A stretch of 64,000 nt of DNA, taken from an uncultured Prevotellaceae bacterium (lineage in GTDB: Bacteria > Bacteroidota > Bacteroidia > Bacteroidales > Bacteroidaceae). Of the stretch, positions 1-7,344 are shown piece by piece (the stretch's first letter is position 1; each line of letters begins with the position of its first letter). The notes below the pieces were generated by a model. The model was given only the letters and a program-made list of their open reading frames with translations, was not told the DNA's origin and searched no databases. The position numbers were made by a program, and so were the translations under genes. Where the stretch lies: the NCBI GenBank assembly GCA_902786565.1, contig CADACW010000003.1:1-64000 (forward strand). Direction: 5' to 3'.

Positions 1-164
1 GCCAGCGAGTCGTCGGTGAGCAGCGAGTCGGCCTGGTTGAGGGCCTGCAGGTGGGCCAGCTGCTGCCGCATATAGGTGGCCCGGCCCCTCTGGCAGGCGA
101 GCAGAAGCGGGAGGAGCAGGAAGGGGAGGATGAGGCAGGCCAAATGGAGGGTTATGCGGTTCAT
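1..164 (-). CDS. Partial lipoprotein (N-terminus only)
   Basis: The minus-strand ATG at 164-162 opens a frame that runs off the left edge, so only about 54 residues are visible. It starts with a basic residue and a long Leu-rich hydrophobic stretch ending in LLLAC|Q, a clear lipobox, which predicts an outer-membrane or periplasmic lipoprotein. The mature part (RGRATYMRQQLAHLQALNQA) is helical and resembles the start of TPR-type lipoproteins common in Prevotella, but this is only a guess. A TANNTTTG-type promoter box lies 41 bp upstream, which supports the start. The function cannot be judged from this fragment. Confidence 0.7.
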   Translation of the reverse strand, partial: MNRITLHLACLILPFLLLPLLLACQRGRATYMRQQLAHLQALNQADSLLTDDSL

Positions 165-204
165 AGCTGTCGGTTTCGGGTAGGGGATGACGGGTTTCGA
201 TCTG

Positions 205-235
205 CAAAAGTACGGATAATTTGTTGAAGCACCAA
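205..235 (-). promoter_or_regulatory. Bacteroidetes promoter for the left-edge lipoprotein
   Basis: On the minus strand TACTTTTG (positions 212-205) matches the Bacteroidetes -7 box TANNTTTG. A TTG at 235-233 lies 20 nt further upstream as a -33 element. The start codon at 164 follows at a normal distance. Confidence 0.6.
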
Positions 236-358
236 ACTTTTCCGCTGGAAAGTGGCCTTTTCCATACAAGTGTGTTCTTTTGTTATTCTGTCTTTAAACC
301 CCGTTCTTTTGTCTTCCTCATTCTGTTTTTTTCTCAACACCGGAAAAACCCCCTCAAA

Positions 359-421
359 AGATAAGTGCCACTTATCTCCGAGATAAAAGGCACTTATCTC
401 CGAGATAAGTGGCACTTATCT
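359..421. repeat. Three tandem 19-bp palindromic units, 22-bp period
   Basis: Units start at 359, 381 and 403. Units 1 and 3 read AGATAAGTGSCACTTATCT and are near-perfect palindromes; unit 2 (AGATAAAAGGCACTTATCT) has a degenerate left half. Three-base CCG spacers set the period at 22 bp, about two helical turns. The cluster sits between the divergent genes at 164 and 588. A further copy lies at 33,655-33,673, so the unit is a dispersed repeat or a regulator site and not chance low complexity. Confidence 0.75.
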
Positions 422-496
422 CTGAGGCCCCTCCGGGCACCCTTTTTGGAATGTAAAGGTTTTTGACTGTTCTGGGTAAAAATAAATGGGGAAATG

Positions 497-528
497 TTGG
501 GAGGTTTCGGCAGAAAGTTGTATCTTTG
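497..528 (+). promoter_or_regulatory. Promoter of the SIMPL-domain gene
   Basis: TATCTTTG at 521-528 matches the Bacteroidetes -7 consensus TANNTTTG. A TTG at 497-499 lies 21 nt upstream as the -33 element. The start codon follows at 588, leaving a 5' leader of about 50 nt. Confidence 0.65.
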
Positions 529-587
529 CGGCGTGAAAGTGCCTGGGCACTGCAAAAATGTACTAAAACAAAAGAAAGGGAAAAGCT

Positions 588-1274
588 ATGAACAGAATTG
601 CTGAAGCTGCCATCCTGGCCATTGGAATGGCCGTGATGGGATGGTGTGTGAAAAGCGGCATCGACAACTTCGCCAACAAAGACCGCAAAGTGACCGTGAA
701 GGGTCTGGCCGAGCGCGAGGTGAAGGCCGACAAGGTGACATGGAGCATCACTACCAACGAGATGGGCGACGACCTGCCCACGCTCTACGAGAGTGTCAAC
801 TCGAAGACGGGGAAGATTAAGGCTTTCTTGAAACAGTGTGGCATTGATGACAACGAGGTGACGGTGAACCCGCCGTCGGTGAACGACTTGGAGTCGAACA
901 CGTGGAGCGAGAACCGCCGCAACTTCCGCTACATCATCAACACCACGCTGACCGTGTGCACGCAGAAGGTTGACCTGGTGAACAAGGCCATCTTCAAGCA
1001 GGCCGAGCTGCTGAAGCAGGGCGTGGCCGTGGAGGGCAGCTATCCGGACTACGAATATGTGTCGTTCCAGCAGATGAAGCCGGAAATGATGGAGGAGGCC
1101 ATCAAGAACGCGCAGAAGACGGCGGAGCAGTTTGCCAATGCCAGCGACTCGGAACTGGGCAAGATACAGTCGGCCGGCCAGGGCCAGTTCGAGATTGAAG
1201 ACCGCGACCAGAACACACCCTACATCAAGAAACTGAGGGTGGTGACCACCGTGACCTACGCGCTGGACGACTAA
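588..1274 (+). CDS. SIMPL (DUF541) domain protein
   Basis: A 228-residue protein with an N-terminal hydrophobic anchor (about residues 5-25), followed by a SIMPL/DUF541 domain. The domain opens with [19 protein letters not shown], the usual first strand of the family, and ends with a strand-rich segment ([11 protein letters not shown]). SIMPL proteins are periplasmic or membrane-anchored and their biochemical role is poorly defined; oxidative-stress links are reported for E. coli YggE. The start is supported by a purine-rich GGGAAAAGCT stretch just upstream and by the promoter at 497-528. It appears monocistronic. The family call is firm, the role unknown. Confidence 0.85.
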   Translation: MNRIAEAAILAIGMAVMGWCVKSGIDNFANKDRKVTVKGLAEREVKADKVTWSITTNEMGDDLPTLYESVNSKTGKIKAFLKQCGIDDNEVTVNPPSVNDLESNTWSENRRNFRYIINTTLTVCTQKVDLVNKAIFKQAELLKQGVAVEGSYPDYEYVSFQQMKPEMMEEAIKNAQKTAEQFANASDSELGKIQSAGQGQFEIEDRDQNTPYIKKLRVVTTVTYALDD

Positions 1275-1495
1275 AGTCTTCAGGGTTTTCTCGTTTTGTC
1301 AACGACGGAAGAACTAATCAAAGCTGTTCTGGCAGATATCAGACAGAAAGGCTTTTCCTCCATTCACCCTTTCAGCATAGGGAAAGTGGAGGAGCGGATA
1401 TTAGTCGTGAAGTCGTGCAACAAGTGAACTTCATTACCGCAACCCGCAGAACAGACATAAAGGAGTTTAACGGCAAGCGATACATCAAGATTTAG
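1275..1495 (+). pseudogene. Possible frameshifted gene remnant
   Basis: The 428-bp gap between 1275 and 1702 has no intact gene. In frame with, and immediately after, the SIMPL stop codon there is an open stretch to TGA at 1425-1427 with protein-like composition (TTEELIKAVLADIRQKGF, VEERILVVKSCNK). A second frame continues from about 1428 to TAG at 1493-1495 (VNFITATRRTDIKEFNGKR). Joined by one frameshift near 1425 they would give one basic polypeptide. There is no convincing start codon and I do not recognise the family. It could equally be chance open frame. Confidence 0.3.
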
Positions 1496-1498
1496 AAA

Positions 1499-1527
1499 AC
1501 GGCTACCCCACGGAGTGAGGTAGCCGT
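1499..1527. terminator. Stem-loop, terminator-like
   Basis: A perfect 9-bp stem (ACGGCTACC, 1499-1507, with GGTAGCCGT, 1519-1527) encloses an 11-nt loop. Four T residues follow on the minus strand and almost none on the plus strand. The best reading is termination of the minus-strand nqr-kdu operon ending at 1703. Confidence 0.5.
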
Positions 1528-1702
1528 ATTAACAAGTGAAGGAAACCAAGCGGCAAAGTCGAATTGCTCATCATCACGCAGATGCCACCGTTCCGCACAT
1601 CGTGGCTCTACTTGGTTTCTCCTTTCACGCTGCAAAAATACAAACTTTTTCTTTCTCTTGCAAATATTTCTTTGTTTTTCTGTATTTGACAACAGAATCT
1701 GA

Positions 1703-2506
1703 CTACTTGGGCTGCTTGCCGATGTAGGCGAGGATGCCGCCGTCGACGTAGAGGATGTGGCCGTTGACGGCGTCGCTGGCGTGGGAGGCCAGGAACACGG
1801 CGGGACCGCCCAGCTCGCTGGGTTCGAGCCAGCGCCCGGCGGGCGTCTTGGCGCAGATGAACGAGTCGAAGGGATGGCGGCTGCCGTCCGGCTGACGCTC
1901 GCGCAGGGGTGCGGTCTGAGGCGTGGCGATGTAGCCCGGGCCGATGCCGTTGCACTGGATGTTGTACTCGCCATACTCTGAGCAGATGTTGCGTGTGAGC
2001 ATCTTCAGTCCGCCCTTGGCGGCAGCGTAGGCCGACACGGTCTCGCGGCCCAGCTCCGACATCATGGAGCAGATGTTGATGATTTTGCCCTCGCGGCGCT
2101 CCATCATTTCGGGTATGACGGCGCTTGAGCAGATGAAGGGCCCGACGAGGTCGATGTCGATGACCTGCTGGAACTCTGCGCGCTTCATCTCGTGCATGGG
2201 TATGCGCTTGATGATGCCTGCATTGTTGACGAGGATGTCAATTTGTCCCACCTCTTTGTGGATGGTCTCCACGAGAGCCTTGACGTCGTCTTCCTTGGTC
2301 ACGTCGCAGACGTATCCCTTGACGTTCTCGATGCCTGCCTCGCGATAGTTGTCCAGTCCGCGCTGCAGTGCAGCCTCGTTGATGTCGTTAAAGATGATGG
2401 TTTTTGCGCCAGCGGCCACAAAAGCCTTTGCAATGTTGAAACCGATACCGTACGATGCGCCGGTAATCCAGGCATTCTTGCCTTCTAATGAAAAAATGTT
2501 AGCCAT
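1703..2506 (-). CDS. kduD: 2-dehydro-3-deoxy-D-gluconate 5-dehydrogenase
   Basis: A 267-residue classical short-chain dehydrogenase/reductase. Visible motifs are the NAD-binding TGASYGIG near residue 16, the NNAG motif (LVNNAGI) and the catalytic Ser...YxxxK (SAYAAAKGG), with a C-terminal GHILYVDGG typical of KduD. It interconverts 2,5-diketo-3-deoxygluconate and 2-keto-3-deoxygluconate in the cytoplasm, after KduI, in breakdown of unsaturated uronates from pectin or glycosaminoglycans. It lies 9 bp downstream of kduI and is the last gene of the nqr-kdu run. The N-terminus MANIFSLEGKNAWITGAS fits the family start. Assignment is strong because kduI is adjacent. Confidence 0.92.
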   Translation of the reverse strand: MANIFSLEGKNAWITGASYGIGFNIAKAFVAAGAKTIIFNDINEAALQRGLDNYREAGIENVKGYVCDVTKEDDVKALVETIHKEVGQIDILVNNAGIIKRIPMHEMKRAEFQQVIDIDLVGPFICSSAVIPEMMERREGKIINICSMMSELGRETVSAYAAAKGGLKMLTRNICSEYGEYNIQCNGIGPGYIATPQTAPLRERQPDGSRHPFDSFICAKTPAGRWLEPSELGGPAVFLASHASDAVNGHILYVDGGILAYIGKQPK

Positions 2507-2515
2507 AATTGTTAG

Positions 2516-3361
2516 TTATTTTAAGTCAGTAATACTGAAAAAATCTTGGTCTCCGTAGTCCAGGTTCTCACCGCACATGGCCCAGATGAAGGTGTAGTTG
2601 TGGGTGGCGGCGGCGCTGTGTATGCTCCACTCGGGCGAGAGCACGGCCTGGTCGGCGTGCATCCAGATGTGGCGGGTCTCCTGCGGCTCGCCCATGAAGT
2701 GGCAGATGGCCTGGTCCTGCGGCAGCTCGAAGTAGAAGTAAGCCTCCATTCGCCGGCTGTGGGTGTGGGCCGGCATGGTGTTCCACACCGAGCCGGGAGC
2801 CAGCTCGGTCATGCCCATCTGCAGCTGACAGGTGGGCAGCACCTGGTTGACCAGCATCTTGTTGATGTTGCGCTCGTTGCTCGTCTCCATCGCTCCCATG
2901 TGGGCCACCACGGCATCGGCCTTGGTCACCACACGTATGGGATATGCCTGATGGGCGGGTGCGGAGCAGAAGTAGAACTTGGCGGGCTGCTGAGGGTCTG
3001 CCGAGGCGAAGGTCACCTCGCGGTCGCCGCGGCCTATGTAGATGGCCTCCTTGAAGCCCAGCTCATAGCTCTTGTCGCCGATGATGTGCACCAGTCCCGG
3101 GCCGCCCACATTGTAGACGCCCACCTCGCGGCGCGAGGTGAAGAAGGGCGCCCGCAGCGGGTCGATGGCCTCCAGGGGCAGCGCCTCGGCCACGGGCATG
3201 GCCCCGCCCACCACCATCCGGTCGTACATAGAGTAGACCATGTTCACCTGGTCGGGGGTGAAGAGGGTCTCGATGAGGAAGTCGCGGCGCAGGCGTGCCG
3301 TGTCGTAGTGGCGGGCATCCTCGGGATGGGCCGCATAGCGCAGTTCGTAGTTGGTCTTCAT
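2516..3361 (-). CDS. kduI: 5-keto-4-deoxyuronate isomerase
   Basis: A 281-residue cupin protein of KduI size. The zinc-site motif HTHSRRMEAYFYFEL carries the two His and the Glu ligand, and a later His lies in the WSIHSAAATHNY segment. KduI converts 5-keto-4-deoxyuronate to 2,5-diketo-3-deoxygluconate, the step before KduD. The gene starts 6 bp after nqrF ends, with no visible promoter or terminator between them, so it is probably cotranscribed with the respiratory operon, an unusual pairing. The full-length N-terminus (MKTNYELRYAAHPEDARHYD) matches the expected family start. Confidence 0.93.
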   Translation of the reverse strand: MKTNYELRYAAHPEDARHYDTARLRRDFLIETLFTPDQVNMVYSMYDRMVVGGAMPVAEALPLEAIDPLRAPFFTSRREVGVYNVGGPGLVHIIGDKSYELGFKEAIYIGRGDREVTFASADPQQPAKFYFCSAPAHQAYPIRVVTKADAVVAHMGAMETSNERNINKMLVNQVLPTCQLQMGMTELAPGSVWNTMPAHTHSRRMEAYFYFELPQDQAICHFMGEPQETRHIWMHADQAVLSPEWSIHSAAATHNYTFIWAMCGENLDYGDQDFFSITDLK

Positions 3362-3367
3362 AATGGC

Positions 3368-4636
3368 TTATCCTCCAAAGTTATCGTACATGATGCTCTC
3401 CGGGTCTACGCCGAGCGAGTCGAGCATGGAGACGACGGCTGCCGACATGGGGCCGGGGCCGCACATATAGTACTCCACATCCTCGGGGGCCTCATGGTCC
3501 TTCAGATAGGTGTTGAGCATCACCTGGTGGACAAATCCCGGGGTGTACTTCACGCCGGCAGCATCGGCGGCGGGGTCGGGACGGTCCAGAGCCAGGTGGA
3601 AGTGGAAGTTGGGGAACTCCTTCTCCAGGCCCAAGAAGTCGTCAAGGTAGAAGACCTCGTTCAGGGCGCGTGCGCCGTAGAAGTAGTGCATCTCGCGGTC
3701 CGTGGTGTGCAGTGTCTTGGTCATGTGCATAATCTGTGCGCGCAGCGGGGCCATGCCGGCGCCACCGCCCACCCAGATCATCTCCTTCTTGGAGTCGAAG
3801 TGGGGATGGAAGTCGCCGAAGGGTCCGCTCATGATGACCTTGTCGCCAGGCTTCAGCGAGAAGATGTAGCTGGAGGCGATGCCGGGGTTGACCTCCATGA
3901 ATCCGCTGCGGTCGGGCTTGAACGGCGGCGTGGCTATACGCACGGTGAGCATGAACACGTCGCCCTCGGCGGGATAGTTGGCCATGGAGTAGGCGCGAAT
4001 GGTGGGCTCGGGGTTCTTGCACTTCAGGGGGAACATCTTGAACTTCTCCCACGAGGGCAGATACTCATCGCCGATGAGCGACTTGTCGAAGTCCTTGTCG
4101 TAGTCTATGCAGTCGAAGGCGGGAATCTTGATCTGTGCGTAGCTGCCGGGCAGGAAGTCCATGTGCTCGCCCGGAGGCAGCTGCACCTTGAACTCCTTGA
4201 TAAAGGTGGCCACGTTCTTGTTAGATATGACGGTGCACTCGTACTCCTTGACACCGAGGATTGACTCGTCGACGTGAATCTTGAGGTCGCCCTTCACCTT
4301 TGTCTGGCAGCCCAGGCGCCAGTGGTCCTTGATTTGCTTGCGGGTGAAGTGTCCCTTCTCCGAGTCGAGTATTTCGCCGCCACCCTCGAGCACCTGCACC
4401 TTGCACTGTCCGCACGATGCCTTTCCACCGCAGGCTGAGGGCAGGAAGATGCCGTTCTCGTTGAGCGTGGCCATGAGGTTGTTGCCCTGTGCCACAGAGA
4501 GCACGCGGTCGCCGTTCACTGTGATATTCACATTGCCCGATGGCGAGAGATACTTCTTCGCCACCAGCAGGATGATCACCAAGAGGAGTATGACTGTGAG
4601 GAATACTCCGATGCTATATGCTATAAACTGTGCCAT
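3368..4636 (-). CDS. nqrF: Na+-translocating NADH:quinone reductase subunit F
   Basis: A 422-residue subunit that takes electrons from NADH. Domains in order: one N-terminal membrane helix (about residues 5-27); a plant-type [2Fe-2S] ferredoxin domain with CGGKASCGQC and a fourth Cys in RLGCQTK; an FAD domain with the RAYSMANYP flavin motif; and an NAD-binding domain with GGGAGMAPLRAQ and CGPGPM, ending in YDNFGG. It is membrane-bound with catalytic domains in the cytoplasm. It lies 6 bp downstream of nqrE. All cofactor motifs look intact. Confidence 0.96.
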   Translation of the reverse strand: MAQFIAYSIGVFLTVILLLVIILLVAKKYLSPSGNVNITVNGDRVLSVAQGNNLMATLNENGIFLPSACGGKASCGQCKVQVLEGGGEILDSEKGHFTRKQIKDHWRLGCQTKVKGDLKIHVDESILGVKEYECTVISNKNVATFIKEFKVQLPPGEHMDFLPGSYAQIKIPAFDCIDYDKDFDKSLIGDEYLPSWEKFKMFPLKCKNPEPTIRAYSMANYPAEGDVFMLTVRIATPPFKPDRSGFMEVNPGIASSYIFSLKPGDKVIMSGPFGDFHPHFDSKKEMIWVGGGAGMAPLRAQIMHMTKTLHTTDREMHYFYGARALNEVFYLDDFLGLEKEFPNFHFHLALDRPDPAADAAGVKYTPGFVHQVMLNTYLKDHEAPEDVEYYMCGPGPMSAAVVSMLDSLGVDPESIMYDNFGG

Positions 4637-4642
4637 ACTTCT

Positions 4643-5269
4643 TTAAATGTTTAGTCCAGAGAAACACATCATGGCCATGGCCATCAGACCGACGGTGATG
4701 AACGTAATGCCGAGACCCTGCAGAGGACGGGGCACGTCGCAGTACTGCATCTTCTCGCGGATGGCGCCCAGAGAGACGATGGCCAGCGTCCAGCCGAGGC
4801 CGGAGCCAAAGCCATAAACGATGGCATCCCAGACGGAGGTGATGGCCTGCGTGTTGTCGGGGTCCATCAGTATGCGCTGCTGCATGAACAGCGAGGCGCC
4901 CATGATGGCGCAGTTGACGGCGATGAGCGGCAGGAAGATGCCCAGTGCGGCGTAGAGCGAGGGGGAATATTTCTCCACGGTCATCTCGACGAGCTGCACC
5001 ATGCCGGCAATGACACCGATGAAGAGGATGAACGAGAGGTAGCTCAGGTCGACGCCCTCAGCGAGGCAGCCGTCGCCCAGCACCTTGGTCTGCAGCAGAT
5101 AGTTCACGGGCACGGTGACGGTGAGCACAAAGGTCACTGCCAATCCAAGCCCCAATGATGTCTTCACCGTCTTCGACACGGCAAGGTAGCTGCACATGCC
5201 GAGGAAGAAGGCAAAAATCATGTTGTCGACAAATATCGACCTGAAAAACAAACTTATTATATGTTCCAT
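4643..5269 (-). CDS. nqrE: Na+-translocating NADH:quinone reductase subunit E
   Basis: A 208-residue integral membrane protein with about six hydrophobic helices and the RnfA/NqrE-type two-fold repeat. Conserved stretches include the N-terminal [20 protein letters not shown] and, in the second half, [11 protein letters not shown]; each carries one of the Cys residues that bind the intramembrane iron centre shared with NqrD. The start ([17 protein letters not shown]) is canonical. Upstream on the same strand, nqrD is not directly adjacent: a 500-bp accessory segment with a four-helix-bundle gene separates the two. Confidence 0.95.
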   Translation of the reverse strand: MEHIISLFFRSIFVDNMIFAFFLGMCSYLAVSKTVKTSLGLGLAVTFVLTVTVPVNYLLQTKVLGDGCLAEGVDLSYLSFILFIGVIAGMVQLVEMTVEKYSPSLYAALGIFLPLIAVNCAIMGASLFMQQRILMDPDNTQAITSVWDAIVYGFGSGLGWTLAIVSLGAIREKMQYCDVPRPLQGLGITFITVGLMAMAMMCFSGLNI

Positions 5270-5283
5270 AATTTAAAAGTTCT

Positions 5284-5314
5284 AAAAATAAAAAAATAAA
5301 AAAATAAAAAAGCT
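5284..5314. repeat. Left inverted repeat of the four-helix-bundle cassette
   Basis: A 31-bp run of A tracts interrupted by T every eight bases (A5 T A7 T A7 T A6) and ending in GCT. Its reverse complement matches the start of the repeat at 5709 except that the first T run is 6 instead of 5. The two copies bracket one small gene and lie between nqrE and nqrD. Confidence 0.7.
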
Positions 5315-5354
5315 GCGCGTTCCTTCTATAAATGCTGCGTGTTTCTTCTACTTA

Positions 5355-5708
5355 CTATATACCTTTTTTCTTCTTGATAATGATAATAAGTGTGCCTATG
5401 ATTGTGTTTATATCATTTTCTATAGACATAAATTCATCGTCATTGATTGTTTCGGATTCATGCAGCAATATGAGCCAATACTTTGTTTCGTTTGCCTCTT
5501 TCAATGCTATGCTCAGTTTACTGATAAAGTCTGCGTCGCTCTGTGCAGTCTTACTTTCAGCTACGTTAGCTCCAATGCTGGTTCCACTACGATATATCTG
5601 TTTTGACATTACAAACTCCTTTTTATCTGAAACAAGATACTTATAGAGTTTAATGATACGCAAAGCAAACTTTACAGTTAGCTGTTCCATGACATTATCG
5701 TTCTGCAT
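5355..5708 (-). CDS. Four-helix bundle protein (S23/Avd-like family)
   Basis: A 117-residue helical protein of the four-helix-bundle family also called S23 or 23S rRNA intervening-sequence protein. Family hallmarks are LTVKFALRIIKLYKYL near the start, the QIYRSGTSIGANVAES motif in the middle and the SIALKEANETKYWL segment. Members are often found inside rRNA spacers or near retroelements, where the related Avd protein assists DGR reverse transcriptases; their usual role is nucleic-acid binding. Here it interrupts the nqr operon between nqrD and nqrE, bracketed by A/T inverted repeats, and is on the operon's strand. The start might be the internal Met at residue 7. No direct link to the DGR 40 kb away can be shown. 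Confidence 0.85.
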   Translation of the reverse strand: MQNDNVMEQLTVKFALRIIKLYKYLVSDKKEFVMSKQIYRSGTSIGANVAESKTAQSDADFISKLSIALKEANETKYWLILLHESETINDDEFMSIENDINTIIGTLIIIIKKKKGI

Positions 5709-5780
5709 AGCTTTTTATTTTTTTATTTTTTTATTTTTTTTATTCTTTTATTCTTTTATTTTTTTATTCTTTTATTTTTT
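5709..5780. repeat. Right inverted repeat and A/T microsatellite
   Basis: It begins AGCTTTTTA followed by T7-A units, the inverted copy of the repeat at 5284-5314. It then continues to about 5780 as an imperfect T-rich array (TTTTATTC variants). The nqrD stop codon (5772-5774) lies inside this array, so the last Lys codons of NqrD are part of the repeat. Confidence 0.7.
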
Positions 5781-6392
5781 ATAAAAGTAAGCGCGGTGAA
5801 TCCAAATGACGATTCCCACCAGGATGAGGGCCATGGCGGGCATGGTCATCATGCCGTTGTTGATGTAGCCGAAGTCGTAGCAGGCATCGGGGATGAGCTG
5901 ATAGCCCAAGAGCGAGCCGCGGCCGAGCAGTTCGCGCACGGCACCCACAATGACGAGAATCATGGCGTAGCCAAGGCCGTTGCCCACACCGTCGAGGAAT
6001 GAGGGCCAGGGCTTGTTGGTCATGGCGAAAGCCTCCAGGCGGCCCATCAGGATGCAGTTGGTGATGATCAGTCCGACGTAGACCGAGAGCTGCACGCTCA
6101 CGTCGTAGACGTATGCTTTCAGCACCTGGCTGACGATGGTCACCAGCGCGGCCACCACCACCAGCTGCACCACAATGCGGATGCGGTTAGGGATGGTGTT
6201 GCGGATGAGCGAGATAATCACATTGGAGAAAGCCGTGATGACCGTCACGGCGAGGCCCATGACGATGGCGGGCTTCAGCTGTGAGGTGACGGCCAGGGCC
6301 GAGCAGATGCCCAGCACCTGCCCCAATATCGGGTGGTCGAGGTTCAACGGATTAGTGAAGACCTCCTTGTTTTGTTTGCTAAATAGTGCCAT
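5772..6392 (-). CDS. nqrD: Na+-translocating NADH:quinone reductase subunit D
   Basis: A 206-residue membrane subunit with about six helices, the partner of NqrE. Recognisable parts are the N-terminal NPLNLDHPILGQVLGICSALAVT, with the Cys typical of the RnfE/NqrD half-site, and TNCILMGRLEAFAM with the second Cys, followed by FLDGVGNGLGYAMIL. The C-terminus (HRAYFYKK) runs into a T/A-rich repeat, perhaps where a cassette inserted. Upstream are two unknown genes rather than nqrC, the usual neighbour. Confidence 0.95.
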   Translation of the reverse strand: MALFSKQNKEVFTNPLNLDHPILGQVLGICSALAVTSQLKPAIVMGLAVTVITAFSNVIISLIRNTIPNRIRIVVQLVVVAALVTIVSQVLKAYVYDVSVQLSVYVGLIITNCILMGRLEAFAMTNKPWPSFLDGVGNGLGYAMILVIVGAVRELLGRGSLLGYQLIPDACYDFGYINNGMMTMPAMALILVGIVIWIHRAYFYKK

Positions 6393-6399
6393 AGTAATT

Positions 6400-6858
6400 T
6401 CATTTTAATTTTTCTTCTAATTTACAAAGACCTTTCTGTGCCAGTTCTACAAGGCGATTTCGTATTGCCAGCAGTATAAAGTCCTCAGTGATACCTTCAG
6501 GTAGTGTCTCAAGTGGCTTTCCTCCAATAAGAGGTTCGCCGTTCACTTTTACGAAGATTCCAGCATGTGAGGCCATCGCCGTGTCGGTAGTTTCTCCGAC
6601 ATCATAGTCCACTCTTCGCAACTTGATGTGGCGGATTTCTCCCACGTTCATCTTGGCATATCCATACAGCCGGCGGTTTCTTCGTGTTGGAATGGCAGCC
6701 ATGTCGCTTCTCCAGCTTTCAACGTCAATCCTCAGCACTGAAAGATAACTCTCATTAATGGAGGCTCTCAGCTCGAAGGCGGGTGCGAGCAAGACCCCGT
6801 GGTACACCATTTTTGGCTCGAAGATAACTCTTGCCACATGCTCATTATCTCTTATCAT
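6400..6858 (-). CDS. Unknown protein, second gene of a pair inserted in nqr
   Basis: A 152-residue soluble protein I do not recognise. It begins MIRDNEHVARVIFEPKMVYHG and has an alternating strand pattern, with a basic RRNRRLYGYAKMNV stretch in the middle and a Lys-rich helical end (AQKGLCKLEEKLK). It has no signal peptide or membrane segment. Its start overlaps the stop of the gene at 6855-7322 by 4 bp (ATGA), indicating translational coupling, and it ends 7 bp before nqrD. Two coupled unknown genes inside a housekeeping operon resemble a toxin-antitoxin or other accessory module, but no toxin motif is visible. Confidence 0.75.
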   Translation of the reverse strand: MIRDNEHVARVIFEPKMVYHGVLLAPAFELRASINESYLSVLRIDVESWRSDMAAIPTRRNRRLYGYAKMNVGEIRHIKLRRVDYDVGETTDTAMASHAGIFVKVNGEPLIGGKPLETLPEGITEDFILLAIRNRLVELAQKGLCKLEEKLK

Positions 6859-7322
6859 TGATTCAGCTTTTTAATGGTGTCTATCAAGGCTTTGGGAGTG
6901 AACCGTATGTTGTTGGCGCCCTCTACGTCCTCACCCTTTATCAGAAAATAGGAGAAATCGCGTGTGCCAAGGTTTATTCCGGCGTTGTTTGCTTCGTTCT
7001 GTAGTAGCAATGTGCCATTGACCTCTGGCGAGATGTGCCATCCCGAAAGATCCTGGTCATTGCTCTTTGCCAGCATAGCCTTGAAGTTCTTCACCACGGT
7101 GTTGTTCAAGGGCAGTGCGTTGGCGCCATCCCATCCTTTTCCGTACTCCTGAAAGTCGGACAGCTGTTCAAGAAGCGTCAGATAGGCGATACCATGCATT
7201 GGCATAGAATTCTTGCGGGTTAGGTTTTTCACGAAATCAAGCACTTTAGCCAAGTAGCTTTCATTGTCGGCGATATGCCCTATCTCTCGAAACAGTTCTG
7301 CGCTTATGCTTATAGCTTCCAT
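6855..7322 (-). CDS. Unknown protein with GWDG motif, first gene of the pair
   Basis: A 155-residue cytosolic protein. The first half is helical (ISAELFREIGHIADNESYLAKV). It is followed by YGKGWDGANALPLNNTVVKNF, a GWDG-x-A pattern that recurs in small Bacteroidetes proteins of unknown function, then a strand-rich second half ending DTIKKLNQ. It lies 22 bp after nqrC and overlaps the next gene by 4 bp. No catalytic residues can be named. The pair splits nqrC from nqrD, which are normally adjacent. Confidence 0.75.
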   Translation of the reverse strand: MEAISISAELFREIGHIADNESYLAKVLDFVKNLTRKNSMPMHGIAYLTLLEQLSDFQEYGKGWDGANALPLNNTVVKNFKAMLAKSNDQDLSGWHISPEVNGTLLLQNEANNAGINLGTRDFSYFLIKGEDVEGANNIRFTPKALIDTIKKLNQ

Positions 7323-7344
7323 TTTACTTACAGTTTGATGTTAG

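Noticed and set aside
2546..4264. 572-codon plus-strand frame antisense to kduI and nqrF
   Set aside because: It has a His/Val/Gly-rich nonsense composition, no promoter, and lies opposite two genes with complete family motifs. It is a GC-driven shadow.
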